From: Bacteroidales bacterium
Lineage (GTDB): Bacteria > Bacteroidota > Bacteroidia > Bacteroidales > UBA932
Reading direction: 5' to 3'
NCBI GenBank assembly: GCA_017549505.1
Contig: JAFYUS010000056.1
Location: forward strand, 17,657 to 81,656
DNA length: 64,000 nucleotides
Part shown: positions 1 through 8,080 of the stretch, piece after piece
How positions within the stretch are numbered: position 1 is the first letter of the stretch
How the letters are laid out: the number at the start of each line of letters is the position of its first letter
Program-made: the position numbers and the translations under genes
Notes under the pieces: model-generated
Told to the model about the DNA's origin: nothing
Databases searched by the model: none
The model's input: the letters and a program-made list of their open reading frames with translations, nothing else

Positions 1-1011
1 ACCTTCATGGGACTTGACCTCGCACACGGCGGTCACCTCACCCACGGTTCGCCTGTAAACATGTCCGGAATCCTTTACAATGCAGTAGCATACGGACTTA
101 AGGAATCTACCGGAATGATCGACTATGAACAGATGGAGCAGAGAGCTCTTGAGTTCAAGCCGAAGCTCATAATCGGAGGTGCATCAGCATATTCAAGAGA
201 GTGGGACTACGCACGCATGCGTGAGATCGCAGACAAGGTAGGTGCTATCCTTTGGATAGACATGGCACATACAGCAGGACTTATCGCAGCCGGACTTCTC
301 AGCAACCCTGTGAAGTATGCGCATATCGTGACTTCGACAACCCACAAGACTCTTCGCGGACCACGCGGCGGTATCATCCTGATGGGCAAGGACTTCGACA
401 ACCCATGGGGTCTTACCACACCTAAGGGAGTCGTTAAGAAGATGTCACAGATCCTCAACTCAAGCGTATTCCCTGGAGTTCAGGGCGGTCCGCTCGAGCA
501 CTGCATCGCAGCCAAGGCTGTCTCTTTCTACGAGGCTCTCCAGCCTGAGTACAAGGAGTACCAGAAGCAGGTGGTTGCAAATGCACAGGCAATGGCAGAA
601 GCCTTTGCGTCAAGAGGTTACAAGATCGTATCAGGCGGTACTGACAACCACCTCATGCTCATCGACCTCCGCAGCAAGTTCCCTGAACTTACCGGTAAGG
701 TTGCCGAGAAGGAACTCGGAAAGGCAGACATCACAATCAACAAGAACATGGTGCCGTTCGACTCACGTACTCCGTTCCAGACCTCAGGTATCCGTGTAGG
801 AACTCCAGCCATCACATCACGAGGCTTTGTCGAGAAGGATATGGAGTTCATCGTGAACCTCATCGACCAGGTGCTTGCAAATGCTGCAGCAAACCTTGAC
901 CTCATCGCAGGCAAGACAGAGGAAGGACGCGAGGCATACGAGGAAGTTCTTGCTTCAGTACGCAAGCAGGTGCGCATGAAGACAAACGGAATGCCGCTTA
1001 ACAGATATTAA
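1..1011 (+). CDS. glyA: Serine hydroxymethyltransferase, 5' truncated by window edge
   Basis: PLP enzyme that interconverts serine + tetrahydrofolate and glycine + 5,10-methylene-THF in the cytosol. The frame is open to base 1, so the N-terminal part (about 90 residues by family length) lies outside the window; the first in-frame ATG at 7 is internal. Visible family signatures are the [10 protein letters not shown] substrate/PLP loop, [10 protein letters not shown], and the Schiff-base lysine in [12 protein letters not shown] (codon near base 346), followed by the C-terminal [10 protein letters not shown] and SGIRVGTPA motifs. The end, MNRY-like 'MPLNRY', is typical. It stands alone here; the next gene starts 254 bases downstream after a repeat region. 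Family assignment is secure. Confidence 0.97.
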   Translation, partial: TFMGLDLAHGGHLTHGSPVNMSGILYNAVAYGLKESTGMIDYEQMEQRALEFKPKLIIGGASAYSREWDYARMREIADKVGAILWIDMAHTAGLIAAGLLSNPVKYAHIVTSTTHKTLRGPRGGIILMGKDFDNPWGLTTPKGVVKKMSQILNSSVFPGVQGGPLEHCIAAKAVSFYEALQPEYKEYQKQVVANAQAMAEAFASRGYKIVSGGTDNHLMLIDLRSKFPELTGKVAEKELGKADITINKNMVPFDSRTPFQTSGIRVGTPAITSRGFVEKDMEFIVNLIDQVLANAAANLDLIAGKTEEGREAYEEVLASVRKQVRMKTNGMPLNRY

Positions 1012-1021
1012 TCATTTCTGA

Positions 1022-1120
1022 ATACATTTATCCCCATCGGTCGGAAAGCAGGAAACAAGGGGGAATCATACATTTATCCCCATCGGTCGGAAAGCAGGAA
1101 ATAAGGGGGATAAATGTATG
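1022..1120. repeat. Two tandem copies of a 43-bp unit; second copy forms a long hairpin
   Basis: Unit 1 is 1022-1064 and unit 2 is 1068-1110 (offset 46), differing at one base. Each begins ATACATTTATCCCC and ends AAGGGGGA. In the second copy the sequence continues so that CATACATTTATCCCC (1067-1081) pairs with its exact complement ending at 1120, a 15-bp stem with a loop of about 24 nt. It may end glyA transcription or be an interspersed palindromic repeat; no other copy was seen in this window. Confidence 0.75.
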
Positions 1121-1172
1121 GGATCGGCTCAGGGGCGGGCCAGGCTGTTATAGAACATATATCCGGTCCACA

Positions 1173-1222
1173 TTTAACTTCATATCTATTTTTAACTTCA
1201 GATCAGTATTTAACTTCAGATC
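1173..1222. repeat. Three tandem 18-bp repeats (TTTAACTTCA...) upstream of the nitroreductase gene
   Basis: TTTAACTTCA starts at 1173, 1191 and 1209, an exact 18-bp period; a partial fourth copy (ATTTAACTGA) sits at 1246. The array lies 40-90 bases before the start codon at 1266. It could be a regulator binding array or a simple tandem duplication; the sequence does not decide. The rest of the 1012-1265 spacer shows no gene. Confidence 0.65.
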
Positions 1223-1265
1223 TTTTTTTAAAACCGAACAGTCAATATTTAACTGAAAATTCATT

Positions 1266-1865
1266 ATGAAAAACCTCATCAGAATTATCGCCCTGGGGGC
1301 AATTACACTTTTTACCATGAGTTCATGTTGCAATTCCGGCAGCAATGCCGATGCTGTGCTTGAGAATATCCACAGCAGAAAAAGCGTACGCCAGTACACT
1401 TCAGAGCCAGTTTCCGAGTCTGATATCCAGACTATCCTGAAGGCAGCTATGGCTGCTCCATCTGCAGTAAATTTCCAGCCATGGAGATTTGTAGTCGTCA
1501 CTGAAAGGGAACAGCTGGATGCAATGGCTGAAATACTTCCATACGCAAAGATGCTTCGTCAGGCTCCTGCAGCAATCGTAGTCTGCGGTGAAACCCTGTG
1601 GATGGGAGGAAACGAGAATCCTTACTGGCAGCAGGATTGCGCTGCAGCGACACAGAACCTTCTTCTGGCTGTCGAAGCGCTCGGTCTTGGAGCTGTCTGG
1701 ACCGGAGTCTATCCTAACCAGGATCTTTATCCGAAGCTCCACAATTATCTCAATCTTCCGTCTACAGTCCAGCCGTTCTGCTGCATTCCTGTCGGACACC
1801 CTGCAGGAAACGAACAGCCTAAGGACAAATGGAAACCTGAGAATATCCATTACGGAAAATGGTAA
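1266..1865 (+). CDS. Nitroreductase-family lipoprotein
   Basis: 199-residue FMN-dependent nitroreductase-like protein. Residues 1-21 are a lipoprotein signal (MKNLIRI..., hydrophobic stretch, lipobox MSSC with Cys about 21), so the product is predicted to be exported and lipid-anchored, which is uncommon for this normally cytosolic family. The family fold is shown by SRKSVRQYTSEPVSE near the N-terminus (FMN phosphate binding), MAAPSAVNFQPWRF, and GLGAVWTGVYP in the C-terminal half. Length fits the small NADPH/FMN nitroreductases. The ATG at 1266 is chosen because it begins a full signal peptide. The next gene begins 5 bases after the stop, so the two are probably co-transcribed. Natural substrate unknown. 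Confidence 0.88.
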   Translation: MKNLIRIIALGAITLFTMSSCCNSGSNADAVLENIHSRKSVRQYTSEPVSESDIQTILKAAMAAPSAVNFQPWRFVVVTEREQLDAMAEILPYAKMLRQAPAAIVVCGETLWMGGNENPYWQQDCAAATQNLLLAVEALGLGAVWTGVYPNQDLYPKLHNYLNLPSTVQPFCCIPVGHPAGNEQPKDKWKPENIHYGKW

Positions 1866-1870
1866 TCCAT

Positions 1871-2539
1871 ATGACAGAATTGGAACAATATATCTATAAC
1901 GACATAACCTCCCGATATGCCGGTTTTGATCCGGCACATCGGGAGGATCATGTATTGACCGTCATCTCTCAGGCGCTCGAACTTCTGGAAAAGATGCCGG
2001 CATGGCTTTCCTCTCAGAAAGCCATGGGCCGGGATGTATCCGATTGGGACCAGCCTGTCAGAAGAGACATCCTTCTGGCTGCGGCAGCATGCCATGACCT
2101 CGGCCTTGTGAACGGCCGAGATAACCACCACATGGACTCAGGAAAGATTATCAGGGCTGACGAGAGACTGAAAGAGTGGTTTACCGATGAGGAAATCGAA
2201 ATCATAGCCCAGGCTGCAGAGGACCATCGTGCTTCAGGAAAATCTGCCCCACGCAGCATCTACGGCATGCTGGTGGCTGAGGCCGACAGGGTCATAGAGG
2301 GCGATACGATAATCCGTCGCACGATACAGTTCGGATTCAAGCACTACCCTGACCTTGACCGGGACGGGCATATCGGACGCGCCGTTTCACATCTTCGTGA
2401 AAAATACGGACGTGGGGGCTATCTGAAGCTCTGGATTCCATGGAGCGACAATGCAGCCCGCCTCGCCGAACTTCAGGACATCATCGCTGACGACGAAGCT
2501 GTACACCTCAAAGTCAGTGCAATCTACAACACATTATAG
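1871..2539 (+). CDS. HD-domain phosphohydrolase
   Basis: 222-residue soluble protein of the HD superfamily of metal-dependent phosphohydrolases. The metal-binding pattern is present in order: HREDH near the N-terminus, ACHDLGL (the HD doublet), EDHRASG, and EADRVIE. The overall form resembles the small YedJ/uncharacterised HD proteins; the substrate cannot be read from sequence. An in-frame ATG at 1859 overlaps the upstream stop and adds only MVIH, so 1871 (MTELEQ) is taken as the start. It follows the nitroreductase gene by 5 bases and is closed by the hairpin at 2555-2588. Confidence 0.85.
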   Translation: MTELEQYIYNDITSRYAGFDPAHREDHVLTVISQALELLEKMPAWLSSQKAMGRDVSDWDQPVRRDILLAAAACHDLGLVNGRDNHHMDSGKIIRADERLKEWFTDEEIEIIAQAAEDHRASGKSAPRSIYGMLVAEADRVIEGDTIIRRTIQFGFKHYPDLDRDGHIGRAVSHLREKYGRGGYLKLWIPWSDNAARLAELQDIIADDEAVHLKVSAIYNTL

Positions 2540-2554
2540 ATCAACATCTTACAC

Positions 2555-2588
2555 AAAATGCGTGCTGCCAAAAGGGAGCACGCATTTT
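2555..2588. terminator. Bidirectional intrinsic terminator
   Basis: Perfect 12-bp inverted repeat AAAATGCGTGCT / AGCACGCATTTT (arms 2555-2566 and 2577-2588) with a 10-nt loop. A-tract on one side and T-tract on the other let it serve the HD gene from the left and, less likely, the M23 gene from the right. Confidence 0.85.
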
Positions 2589-2625
2589 ACGTAAATCACT
2601 GTATATCAGAAGCTTGCATGACATC

Positions 2626-2704
2626 ATGACAATCCGCCGACTGTGGCTCGCTTCGCAGAAGCATAGGTAAATGCTTCGCTCGTCCACAGTCGGCGGATTG
2701 TCAT
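2626..2704. repeat. 79-bp extended palindrome (REP-like)
   Basis: 21-bp perfect arms, ATGACAATCCGCCGACTGTGG (2626-2646; first 20 bases ATGACAATCCGCCGACTGTG) and its complement at 2684-2704, with an inner loop that itself contains GAAGCAT/ATGCTTC. It lies in the convergent spacer between the HD gene and the M23 gene. The CTTCGCTCG loop resembles widespread Bacteroidales intergenic palindromes. Confidence 0.75.
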
Positions 2705-2716
2705 ATTACAGAGGTG

Positions 2717-4042
2717 CTACAGCAGGTCGAAAAGCTGTGAGGCGATGGAGCGGGCCTGGATGGAGTCAACCTGGGTCTGGTACATCTTGTGGGTAGCCTT
2801 GAAATCCTGGCGGTTTGATTCCTTGATCGGCTCGGCTGGAGGGGACTCCATCTTCAATGGGTTGATAGGGGTTCCGTTCTTCCATACTCGGAAATCAAGA
2901 TGAGGGCCAGTAGAGCGGCCGGTCGAACCGACGTAACCGATGACCTGTCCCTGACGCACTCTCTGTCCGGTCTTGAGGCCGGGACCAAACTTAGAAAGAT
3001 GCAGATACGCTGTAGAATAGACTGAATTATGTCTGATTCTCACAGTGTTACCTCCTGCTCCTTCGTATTTCATGCTTGTCACGACTCCGTCGCCGATACT
3101 CATGACAGGGGTACCTTTAGGCGCTGCATAGTCTACACCTGTATGCGGCTGAACCCTACGCGTCACAGGATGCTTACGGGCATAAGAGAATCCGGAACTG
3201 ATACGTGAATAGTTAAGCGGAGCCTTCAGGAAAGCCTTTCTCATGCTTTCTCCCTTTTCGTTCCACCACATATTTCCTCCATCCTTCTGGTTGTACATGA
3301 CCATCGGGAAATCTTCCCCGCCATGACTGAAGATGGCATAACGGACAGTATCGACTGCTATCACTTCCCCATCACATACCTTTTCTTCATACAGGACCCT
3401 GAACCTGTCACCTTTCTGCAAGGCAAAGAAGTCCACTGTCCATGCATATATATCCGAAAGTCCTACGATAAGAAGCGGCGACACGTCAGCCGCGCGCATG
3501 TCGTTCCAGAGAGAACTGCTGATGGTCACATCCGCATATCTTTTCTCGATCGTCACAGGCTTCTCGTACACCCAGGCCTCGTATGGAGACTGGCAGGAGA
3601 AGACTATGCTGCTGGAGCGGTCACGATCGTAGACCAGGTAGATGAGATTCCCACGTCGGGCTTCGCCCTCCTCGGAATGACGTGAAGTGGCTTCGCCTTC
3701 CACGGAATGACGTGGAGAGTAGTAGGCCCGGTAGGCCTGGCCTACGCGGAGGGTCTTCACATCAAAGACATCACCGCATGCCTGAGTAAGGTTATAGGCT
3801 TCCTGTGCTGACATTCCAAGAGAACCCAGAAGAGTCGAAAAGAACTGCCCGTTCTTTACTACGCCTTCTGTAACTATCAGTGAATCAGGACAAAAGCCAA
3901 GAGGATGTTCGACAGACAATGTATCTTCACACACCTCACATTCCCCGTCTGCCGAGGCAGGACGGCTGCCGCCGCATGACGACATGAAAGGCAGGAAAGA
4001 TACTGCCGCAAGTATCGATAGAATTTTAACAGGAGTTTTCAT
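2717..4042 (-). CDS. M23-family murein peptidase lipoprotein
   Basis: 441-residue envelope protein predicted to cut peptidoglycan peptides. The start at 4042 (MKTPVKILSI) gives a lipoprotein signal with lipobox MSSC (Cys23); upstream in-frame codons add 31 unlikely residues. The C-terminal M23/LytM domain (about residues 285-395) has the zinc motif HTGVD (about 299), YLHLSKF, and GPHLDF (about 380). The usual HxH is HxD here, so one expected zinc histidine is an aspartate; this variant may still bind metal. Residues 109-133 are encoded by two tandem CGTCATT-type repeats lying in frame. Divergent from mraZ; promoter candidate at 4048-4055. Close relatives act in cell-wall turnover; exact role unknown. 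Confidence 0.9.
   Translation of the reverse strand: MKTPVKILSILAAVSFLPFMSSCGGSRPASADGECEVCEDTLSVEHPLGFCPDSLIVTEGVVKNGQFFSTLLGSLGMSAQEAYNLTQACGDVFDVKTLRVGQAYRAYYSPRHSVEGEATSRHSEEGEARRGNLIYLVYDRDRSSSIVFSCQSPYEAWVYEKPVTIEKRYADVTISSSLWNDMRAADVSPLLIVGLSDIYAWTVDFFALQKGDRFRVLYEEKVCDGEVIAVDTVRYAIFSHGGEDFPMVMYNQKDGGNMWWNEKGESMRKAFLKAPLNYSRISSGFSYARKHPVTRRVQPHTGVDYAAPKGTPVMSIGDGVVTSMKYEGAGGNTVRIRHNSVYSTAYLHLSKFGPGLKTGQRVRQGQVIGYVGSTGRSTGPHLDFRVWKNGTPINPLKMESPPAEPIKESNRQDFKATHKMYQTQVDSIQARSIASQLFDLL
3643..3715 (-). repeat. Two CGTCATT-type interspersed repeats inside the M23 coding sequence
   Basis: On the minus strand the coding sequence holds CGTCATTCCGTGGAAGGCGA and then CGTCATTCCGAGGAGGGCGA, two roughly 31-base units. 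They match the normally intergenic repeat family also found at 45174-45206 and 32718-32749. They are translated as RHSVEGEA and RHSEEGEA, keeping the frame, between AYYSP and LIYLVYDRD of the peptidase. Confidence 0.8.
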
Positions 4043-4047
4043 GCGGG

Positions 4048-4055
4048 CAAAGATA
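4048..4055 (-). promoter_or_regulatory. Bacteroidetes -7 box for the M23 gene
   Basis: Minus-strand TATCTTTG matches the TAnnTTTG consensus exactly. It ends only 5 bases before the ATG at 4042, so the transcript would have almost no leader. No clear -33 TTTG was found. Confidence 0.5.
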
Positions 4056-4106
4056 AGAATAAAAACATAGCCTGAAAGTGCTTCAGGGAGGGTTGTTGAA
4101 AGAATT

Positions 4107-4159
4107 GTGGAAAAAAATGTAAAAAAGTGGAACAAAGTGGAAATTTATTTATAATTTTG
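4107..4159 (+). promoter_or_regulatory. dcw promoter with MraZ-box-like repeats
   Basis: GTGG occurs at 4107, 4127 and 4137, each followed by A-rich sequence (AAAGTGGAAC, AAAGTGGAAA), on a 10-base phase with one missing position at 4117. MraZ is known to bind direct repeats with a 10-bp period in front of its own gene in other bacteria. The -7 box TAATTTTG is at 4152-4159, 24 bases before the mraZ start. Autoregulation by MraZ is inferred. Confidence 0.6.
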
Positions 4160-4182
4160 CCACACTTATGACTCCATAGAAG

Positions 4183-4635
4183 ATGACTGGATTTTTCGGA
4201 AAACATAGCGCAAAGGTTGATGACAAGGGAAGACTCGTGATTCCTTCTGGCATCAAGAGCGTCGTGCCTGCCGATCAGATGGAATTCGTCATCCGCAAGG
4301 ACATGTACTCGAACTGCCTCGAGATGTATACAAAGCAGGAATGGGCAAACATGTCACAAGCCGTAAGGTCGAAGCTCGATCTCGCATTTGACGAAGACCA
4401 TATGCGATATTGGAGAACATACATGAGCGACACCGTGACAGTCGTCCCGGATGCCAAACTCGGAAGAATCACAATCCCGAAAGAGATACTTGACAAGGCC
4501 GGAATCGAAAAGGAAGTAGTCTTCCTCGGCGTTGACTACAAGGTCGAAATCTGGGCTAAAGAAGAACTGGAAGGAGGTAGCCTTTCACCTGAGGAATTCA
4601 GGATGATGGGTAAGAAGATAGCGGGTCGCATTTAA
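4183..4635 (+). CDS. mraZ: Transcriptional regulator MraZ
   Basis: 150-residue protein with two SpoVT/AbrB-like halves; the family binds DNA as a ring-shaped oligomer and represses the dcw cluster. The N-terminal signature FFGKHSAKVDDKGRLVIPSG and the second half DAKLGRITIPKEILDKAGI are both present, and length matches the family. First gene of the division/cell-wall operon, 17 bases before rsmH. Direct GTGG repeats in its promoter (4107-4140) are candidate targets. Start at 4183 gives the conserved MTGFFG beginning. Confidence 0.96.
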   Translation: MTGFFGKHSAKVDDKGRLVIPSGIKSVVPADQMEFVIRKDMYSNCLEMYTKQEWANMSQAVRSKLDLAFDEDHMRYWRTYMSDTVTVVPDAKLGRITIPKEILDKAGIEKEVVFLGVDYKVEIWAKEELEGGSLSPEEFRMMGKKIAGRI

Positions 4636-4652
4636 TCAAAGGAGGCCTGAAC

Positions 4653-5561
4653 ATGTCCGAATACCACACTCCAGTCTTGCTTGATGAAAGCGTTTCCGCT
4701 TTGATCGGCTCCCCTTCAGGAATATATGCAGACGCCACATTCGGCGGAGGAGGACACACCTCCGAAATCCTCAGGAGACTTTCTCCCGAGGGTCGTATGA
4801 TTTCATTCGACCGCGACAGCGATGCAATCGCCAACAAGCCTGATGATGAAAGACTTACGCTGATAAGAAGCGACTTCAGATGGATCCACAACCATATAAT
4901 CCACCAGGGATACCCTGAAGGCATCGACGGAGTTCTTGCAGACCTGGGAGTATCTTCCCACCAATTCGACACCGCGGAGCGAGGATTCTCCTTCAGGTAC
5001 GAAGCGCCTCTGGACATGAGGATGAATCAGGAGGCGCAGCTGACCGCAGCCGACATCGTCAACGACAGGGAACAGGAGGAACTGGAAAAGATCTTCCGGC
5101 TCTATGGAGAAGTCGACAACAGCCGGAGGATAGCGCAACTGATCTGCAAGGCCAGGGAAAGTACCAGGATCGAGACGACTACTGACCTCGGAAAGGCGAT
5201 AGAGAGCGCGTTGCCTAAATTCGCCGAGCACAAGTTCCTCGCAAAGATATACCAGGCACTGAGGATCGAGGTCAACCAGGAGATGAAGTCTCTGGAGAAG
5301 TTCCTTTCAGGAGCGGCAAAATCCCTGAAGCCGGGAGGAAAGCTGGTGGTGATAACATACCACTCCCTCGAAGACAGGATGGTGAAGAACTTCATCAAGG
5401 CAGGAAACATTGAGGGAAAGGTAGAGAAGGATTTCTATGGTAACTCGAAGGCGCCTCTTAAAGCGGTAAACAGAAAGCCGATATTGCCGCAGGAAAGCGA
5501 GATCGCATCAAACACGAGAGCAAGAAGCGCAAAACTAAGAATAGCGGAAAAGGAAGAATAG
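4653..5561 (+). CDS. rsmH: 16S rRNA (cytosine1402-N4)-methyltransferase
   Basis: 302-residue SAM-dependent methyltransferase that modifies C1402 of 16S rRNA with RsmI's partner mark. N-terminal HTPVLLDESV and the SAM loop DATFGGGGHT (about residues 26-36) are diagnostic; FDRDSDA and LADLGVSSHQFD follow, and the C-terminal half has NTRARSAKLR. A purine-rich AAAGGAGG precedes the ATG by a normal distance, unusual in a phylum that rarely relies on such sites. One base separates its stop from the ftsL-like gene. Confidence 0.97.
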   Translation: MSEYHTPVLLDESVSALIGSPSGIYADATFGGGGHTSEILRRLSPEGRMISFDRDSDAIANKPDDERLTLIRSDFRWIHNHIIHQGYPEGIDGVLADLGVSSHQFDTAERGFSFRYEAPLDMRMNQEAQLTAADIVNDREQEELEKIFRLYGEVDNSRRIAQLICKARESTRIETTTDLGKAIESALPKFAEHKFLAKIYQALRIEVNQEMKSLEKFLSGAAKSLKPGGKLVVITYHSLEDRMVKNFIKAGNIEGKVEKDFYGNSKAPLKAVNRKPILPQESEIASNTRARSAKLRIAEKEE

Positions 5562-5562
5562 A

Positions 5563-5916
5563 ATGGGCAACAGGTTCAACATAAGCTGGAAGAAGATAGG
5601 TCTTGCGATAAAGGAATTCTTTATCGCCCTTGGACGAGGTGACCTTCTTACCAGACTCAGGGTAGACAGGGCTCTTCCATACATCCTGTACCTCTTCCTT
5701 CTCGGATGCATAAGCATCTGGCTCAGCTACCACGCCGAGCAGACAATGCTCACCGTCCAGAAGAACAACGACAGGATAAAGACGCTCAAGGTCTACCACG
5801 CCCAGAAGACATATGAACTTGTCAGACTCGACAGGATAGCGACAGTGGAAAAGATGCTTGAAGAAGCAGGATCACAGGTAAAGGCGCCGGAGAAGCCGGC
5901 AGATATTTTAAGATAA
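5563..5916 (+). CDS. ftsL: FtsL-like cell division protein
   Basis: 117-residue bitopic membrane protein. A single hydrophobic segment (about residues 38-57, ALPYILYLFLLGCISIWLSY) follows a basic cytoplasmic N-terminus and precedes a short periplasmic region with coiled-coil character. In other bacteria FtsL forms a trimer with FtsB and FtsQ that activates the septal synthase FtsWI. Sequence conservation in this family is weak; the call rests on size, topology and its slot between rsmH and the transpeptidase gene. No Zn or catalytic motif is expected. Confidence 0.85.
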   Translation: MGNRFNISWKKIGLAIKEFFIALGRGDLLTRLRVDRALPYILYLFLLGCISIWLSYHAEQTMLTVQKNNDRIKTLKVYHAQKTYELVRLDRIATVEKMLEEAGSQVKAPEKPADILR

Positions 5917-5926
5917 GGAAAGGACT

Positions 5927-8080
5927 ATGGCCCGTTTGACCAGAAGACAGCAGCAGGAAGAAGACAAGCACAGGATCAGCAAGATCCTGTGGTACCTGTA
6001 TTGTACCTTCCTTGTACTTGCGCTGGTGATCATCATCAAGATCGTCAAGATCCAGTATTTCTGGGAGCCGGATCCTGAAACAGTAGAATATTTCCAGCCT
6101 AAGAGATACGAGAGTACGACAAAGCCGGAAAGAGGTGCTATCATGGATATGAACGGACGGCTTCTGGCAATCTCTACTCCCATGTACAACATTAAGATGG
6201 ACTGCGAAGTTCTGGAAGAGGAATTCAAGACAGCAAAGACCGCAAGAGAGGCAGATTCTCTTGAGACAGACTGGAGGAAGAAGGCCAGACTCATGTGTGA
6301 CAGACTCCCAGAAGTGCTTGCAAAGGACGGAAAGACATCCGACTACTATTATAATCTGATCATGAAGCATCGTGATTCAGATTCTCTTCCAGGAAGAAGG
6401 GACGTCCTCATCACAAAGAACATAGACCACCGTACATACCTGAAGCTGTGTGAACTCCCCCTCTTCAACGAAGGACAGTACAAGAGCGGAATGAAGAAGA
6501 CCGAGATAGAGACAAGGCAGTACCCGTACGGTACACTTGCCGCTCGAGTGATCGGTGACATAAGGATCAGCAAGGAGAACCCGGAGCAGAACAGGTTTGT
6601 CGGAATTGAGGGAGAGTACGACTACATCCTTCATGGAACTGAAGGAAAACAGTGGATGAAACGCACCGACAAGGGCAGCATCGCCGACCCGGACAGCACC
6701 GCTGTGGAAGTCGTGAACGGAAATGACATAAGGACAACACTTGACATAGATATCCAGGATATAGCTGACAGAGCTCTCAGGAAGAACATCGGAGATGATG
6801 CTGAGATCGAAGGAGGATGTGTGGTGGTGCTGGACGTCAAGACCGGAGCTGTAAGGGCGATGGTGAATCTCCAGAGAAACAGGGAGGGAGAACTCGGAGA
6901 GAACTTCAACATGGCCATAGGACGCCCGGGAGAGCCGGGATCGATATTCAAGGCCGTGACCCTGGCAGCCCTCCTGGAAGACGGTAAGGTAAAGCTCAGC
7001 AACAGGATCCCTACCAACCACGGAAGGATTGCAGAGATGCCCGAAATCACTGCAGACCACTACATTACTGATTGGGAAAGGAACAAGAAGACAAGCAGCA
7101 TAAGCATACAGGACGGATTCAAGATATCCTCGAACTATGTATTCAGAAGGCTGGTACTTGACCATTATGGTGACAAGCCGGAAAAGTTCATCGACAAGCT
7201 CTACGAATACAAGCTGAACGATGCCTATGCCTTTGACCTTGAAGAGAAAGGAGGTACAAAGTCACGCGTACCGGATCCGAAGTCCAGCGGATGGAGCCGT
7301 TCGACACTTCCTTCTACAGCCATCGGTTACTCGGTGATGGAGACTCCGCTGAACATCGCGGCATTCTACAATGCGATCGCGAACAAGGGCAAGATGATGA
7401 AGCCATATCTCATCGAATCTCACGAGAAGGACGGCAGGGTCGTACAGAAATTCGGTCCTCAGATACTGAATGCAACAACCTTCTCGAAAGCGACTGCTGA
7501 TTCTTTGACAAAGGCACTGACGATGGTGACATTGGAAGGAACAGGAGCCACAAGACTCAAGAATGCCAAATGTACCGTAGCAGGTAAGACAGGTACAGCA
7601 CGTATGGTACTCGATCCTGGCGAAAGAAAAGGAAGCAGGGACCCGTACAAGGATATAGACGGACGAAGAAAATATCAGGCGACATTCGTCGGATTCTTCC
7701 CAGCAGAGGACCCGCAGTATACAGCTATCGTGACAGTATACACCAAGCCGACGACAAAAAGCGTATACGGAGGTGTGATTCCGGCAATGACATTCCGTGA
7801 GCTTGTCGATCAGGTATGGTCGCTCGACAGCAGATGGGGAGAAGAACTGAATGAAAGGGCTGACGTCCCGGACATGACGCCCAAATACATAGCGACCAGA
7901 AGCGGTTCGGTCATTCCGGTGCCGGACGTGAAGGGGATGGGACTCAAGGACGCGTTGTACGCAATAGAAAACAACGGTTACGTATGTCAATACGAAGGTA
8001 TAGGACACGTAGTGAGCCAGGTGCCCGAAGCAGGCACCGAGTGCCGGAAAGGTGAAACAATAAAAGTCATACTCAGATGA
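5927..8080 (+). CDS. ftsI: Division-specific penicillin-binding protein (transpeptidase) with PASTA domain
   Basis: 717-residue class B PBP that crosslinks septal peptidoglycan. A TM helix lies at about residues 24-43; a dimerisation region with RGAIMDMNGRLLA follows. Transpeptidase motifs are in order: PGSIFK (catalytic Ser about 338), SSN (about 400), and KTG in AGKTGTARM (about 555). The C-terminus (about 660-717) is a PASTA domain (VPDVKGMGLKDALYAIE). Its TGA overlaps the murE ATG (ATGA), indicating translational coupling. Partner of FtsW encoded downstream. Confidence 0.96.
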   Translation: MARLTRRQQQEEDKHRISKILWYLYCTFLVLALVIIIKIVKIQYFWEPDPETVEYFQPKRYESTTKPERGAIMDMNGRLLAISTPMYNIKMDCEVLEEEFKTAKTAREADSLETDWRKKARLMCDRLPEVLAKDGKTSDYYYNLIMKHRDSDSLPGRRDVLITKNIDHRTYLKLCELPLFNEGQYKSGMKKTEIETRQYPYGTLAARVIGDIRISKENPEQNRFVGIEGEYDYILHGTEGKQWMKRTDKGSIADPDSTAVEVVNGNDIRTTLDIDIQDIADRALRKNIGDDAEIEGGCVVVLDVKTGAVRAMVNLQRNREGELGENFNMAIGRPGEPGSIFKAVTLAALLEDGKVKLSNRIPTNHGRIAEMPEITADHYITDWERNKKTSSISIQDGFKISSNYVFRRLVLDHYGDKPEKFIDKLYEYKLNDAYAFDLEEKGGTKSRVPDPKSSGWSRSTLPSTAIGYSVMETPLNIAAFYNAIANKGKMMKPYLIESHEKDGRVVQKFGPQILNATTFSKATADSLTKALTMVTLEGTGATRLKNAKCTVAGKTGTARMVLDPGERKGSRDPYKDIDGRRKYQATFVGFFPAEDPQYTAIVTVYTKPTTKSVYGGVIPAMTFRELVDQVWSLDSRWGEELNERADVPDMTPKYIATRSGSVIPVPDVKGMGLKDALYAIENNGYVCQYEGIGHVVSQVPEAGTECRKGETIKVILR

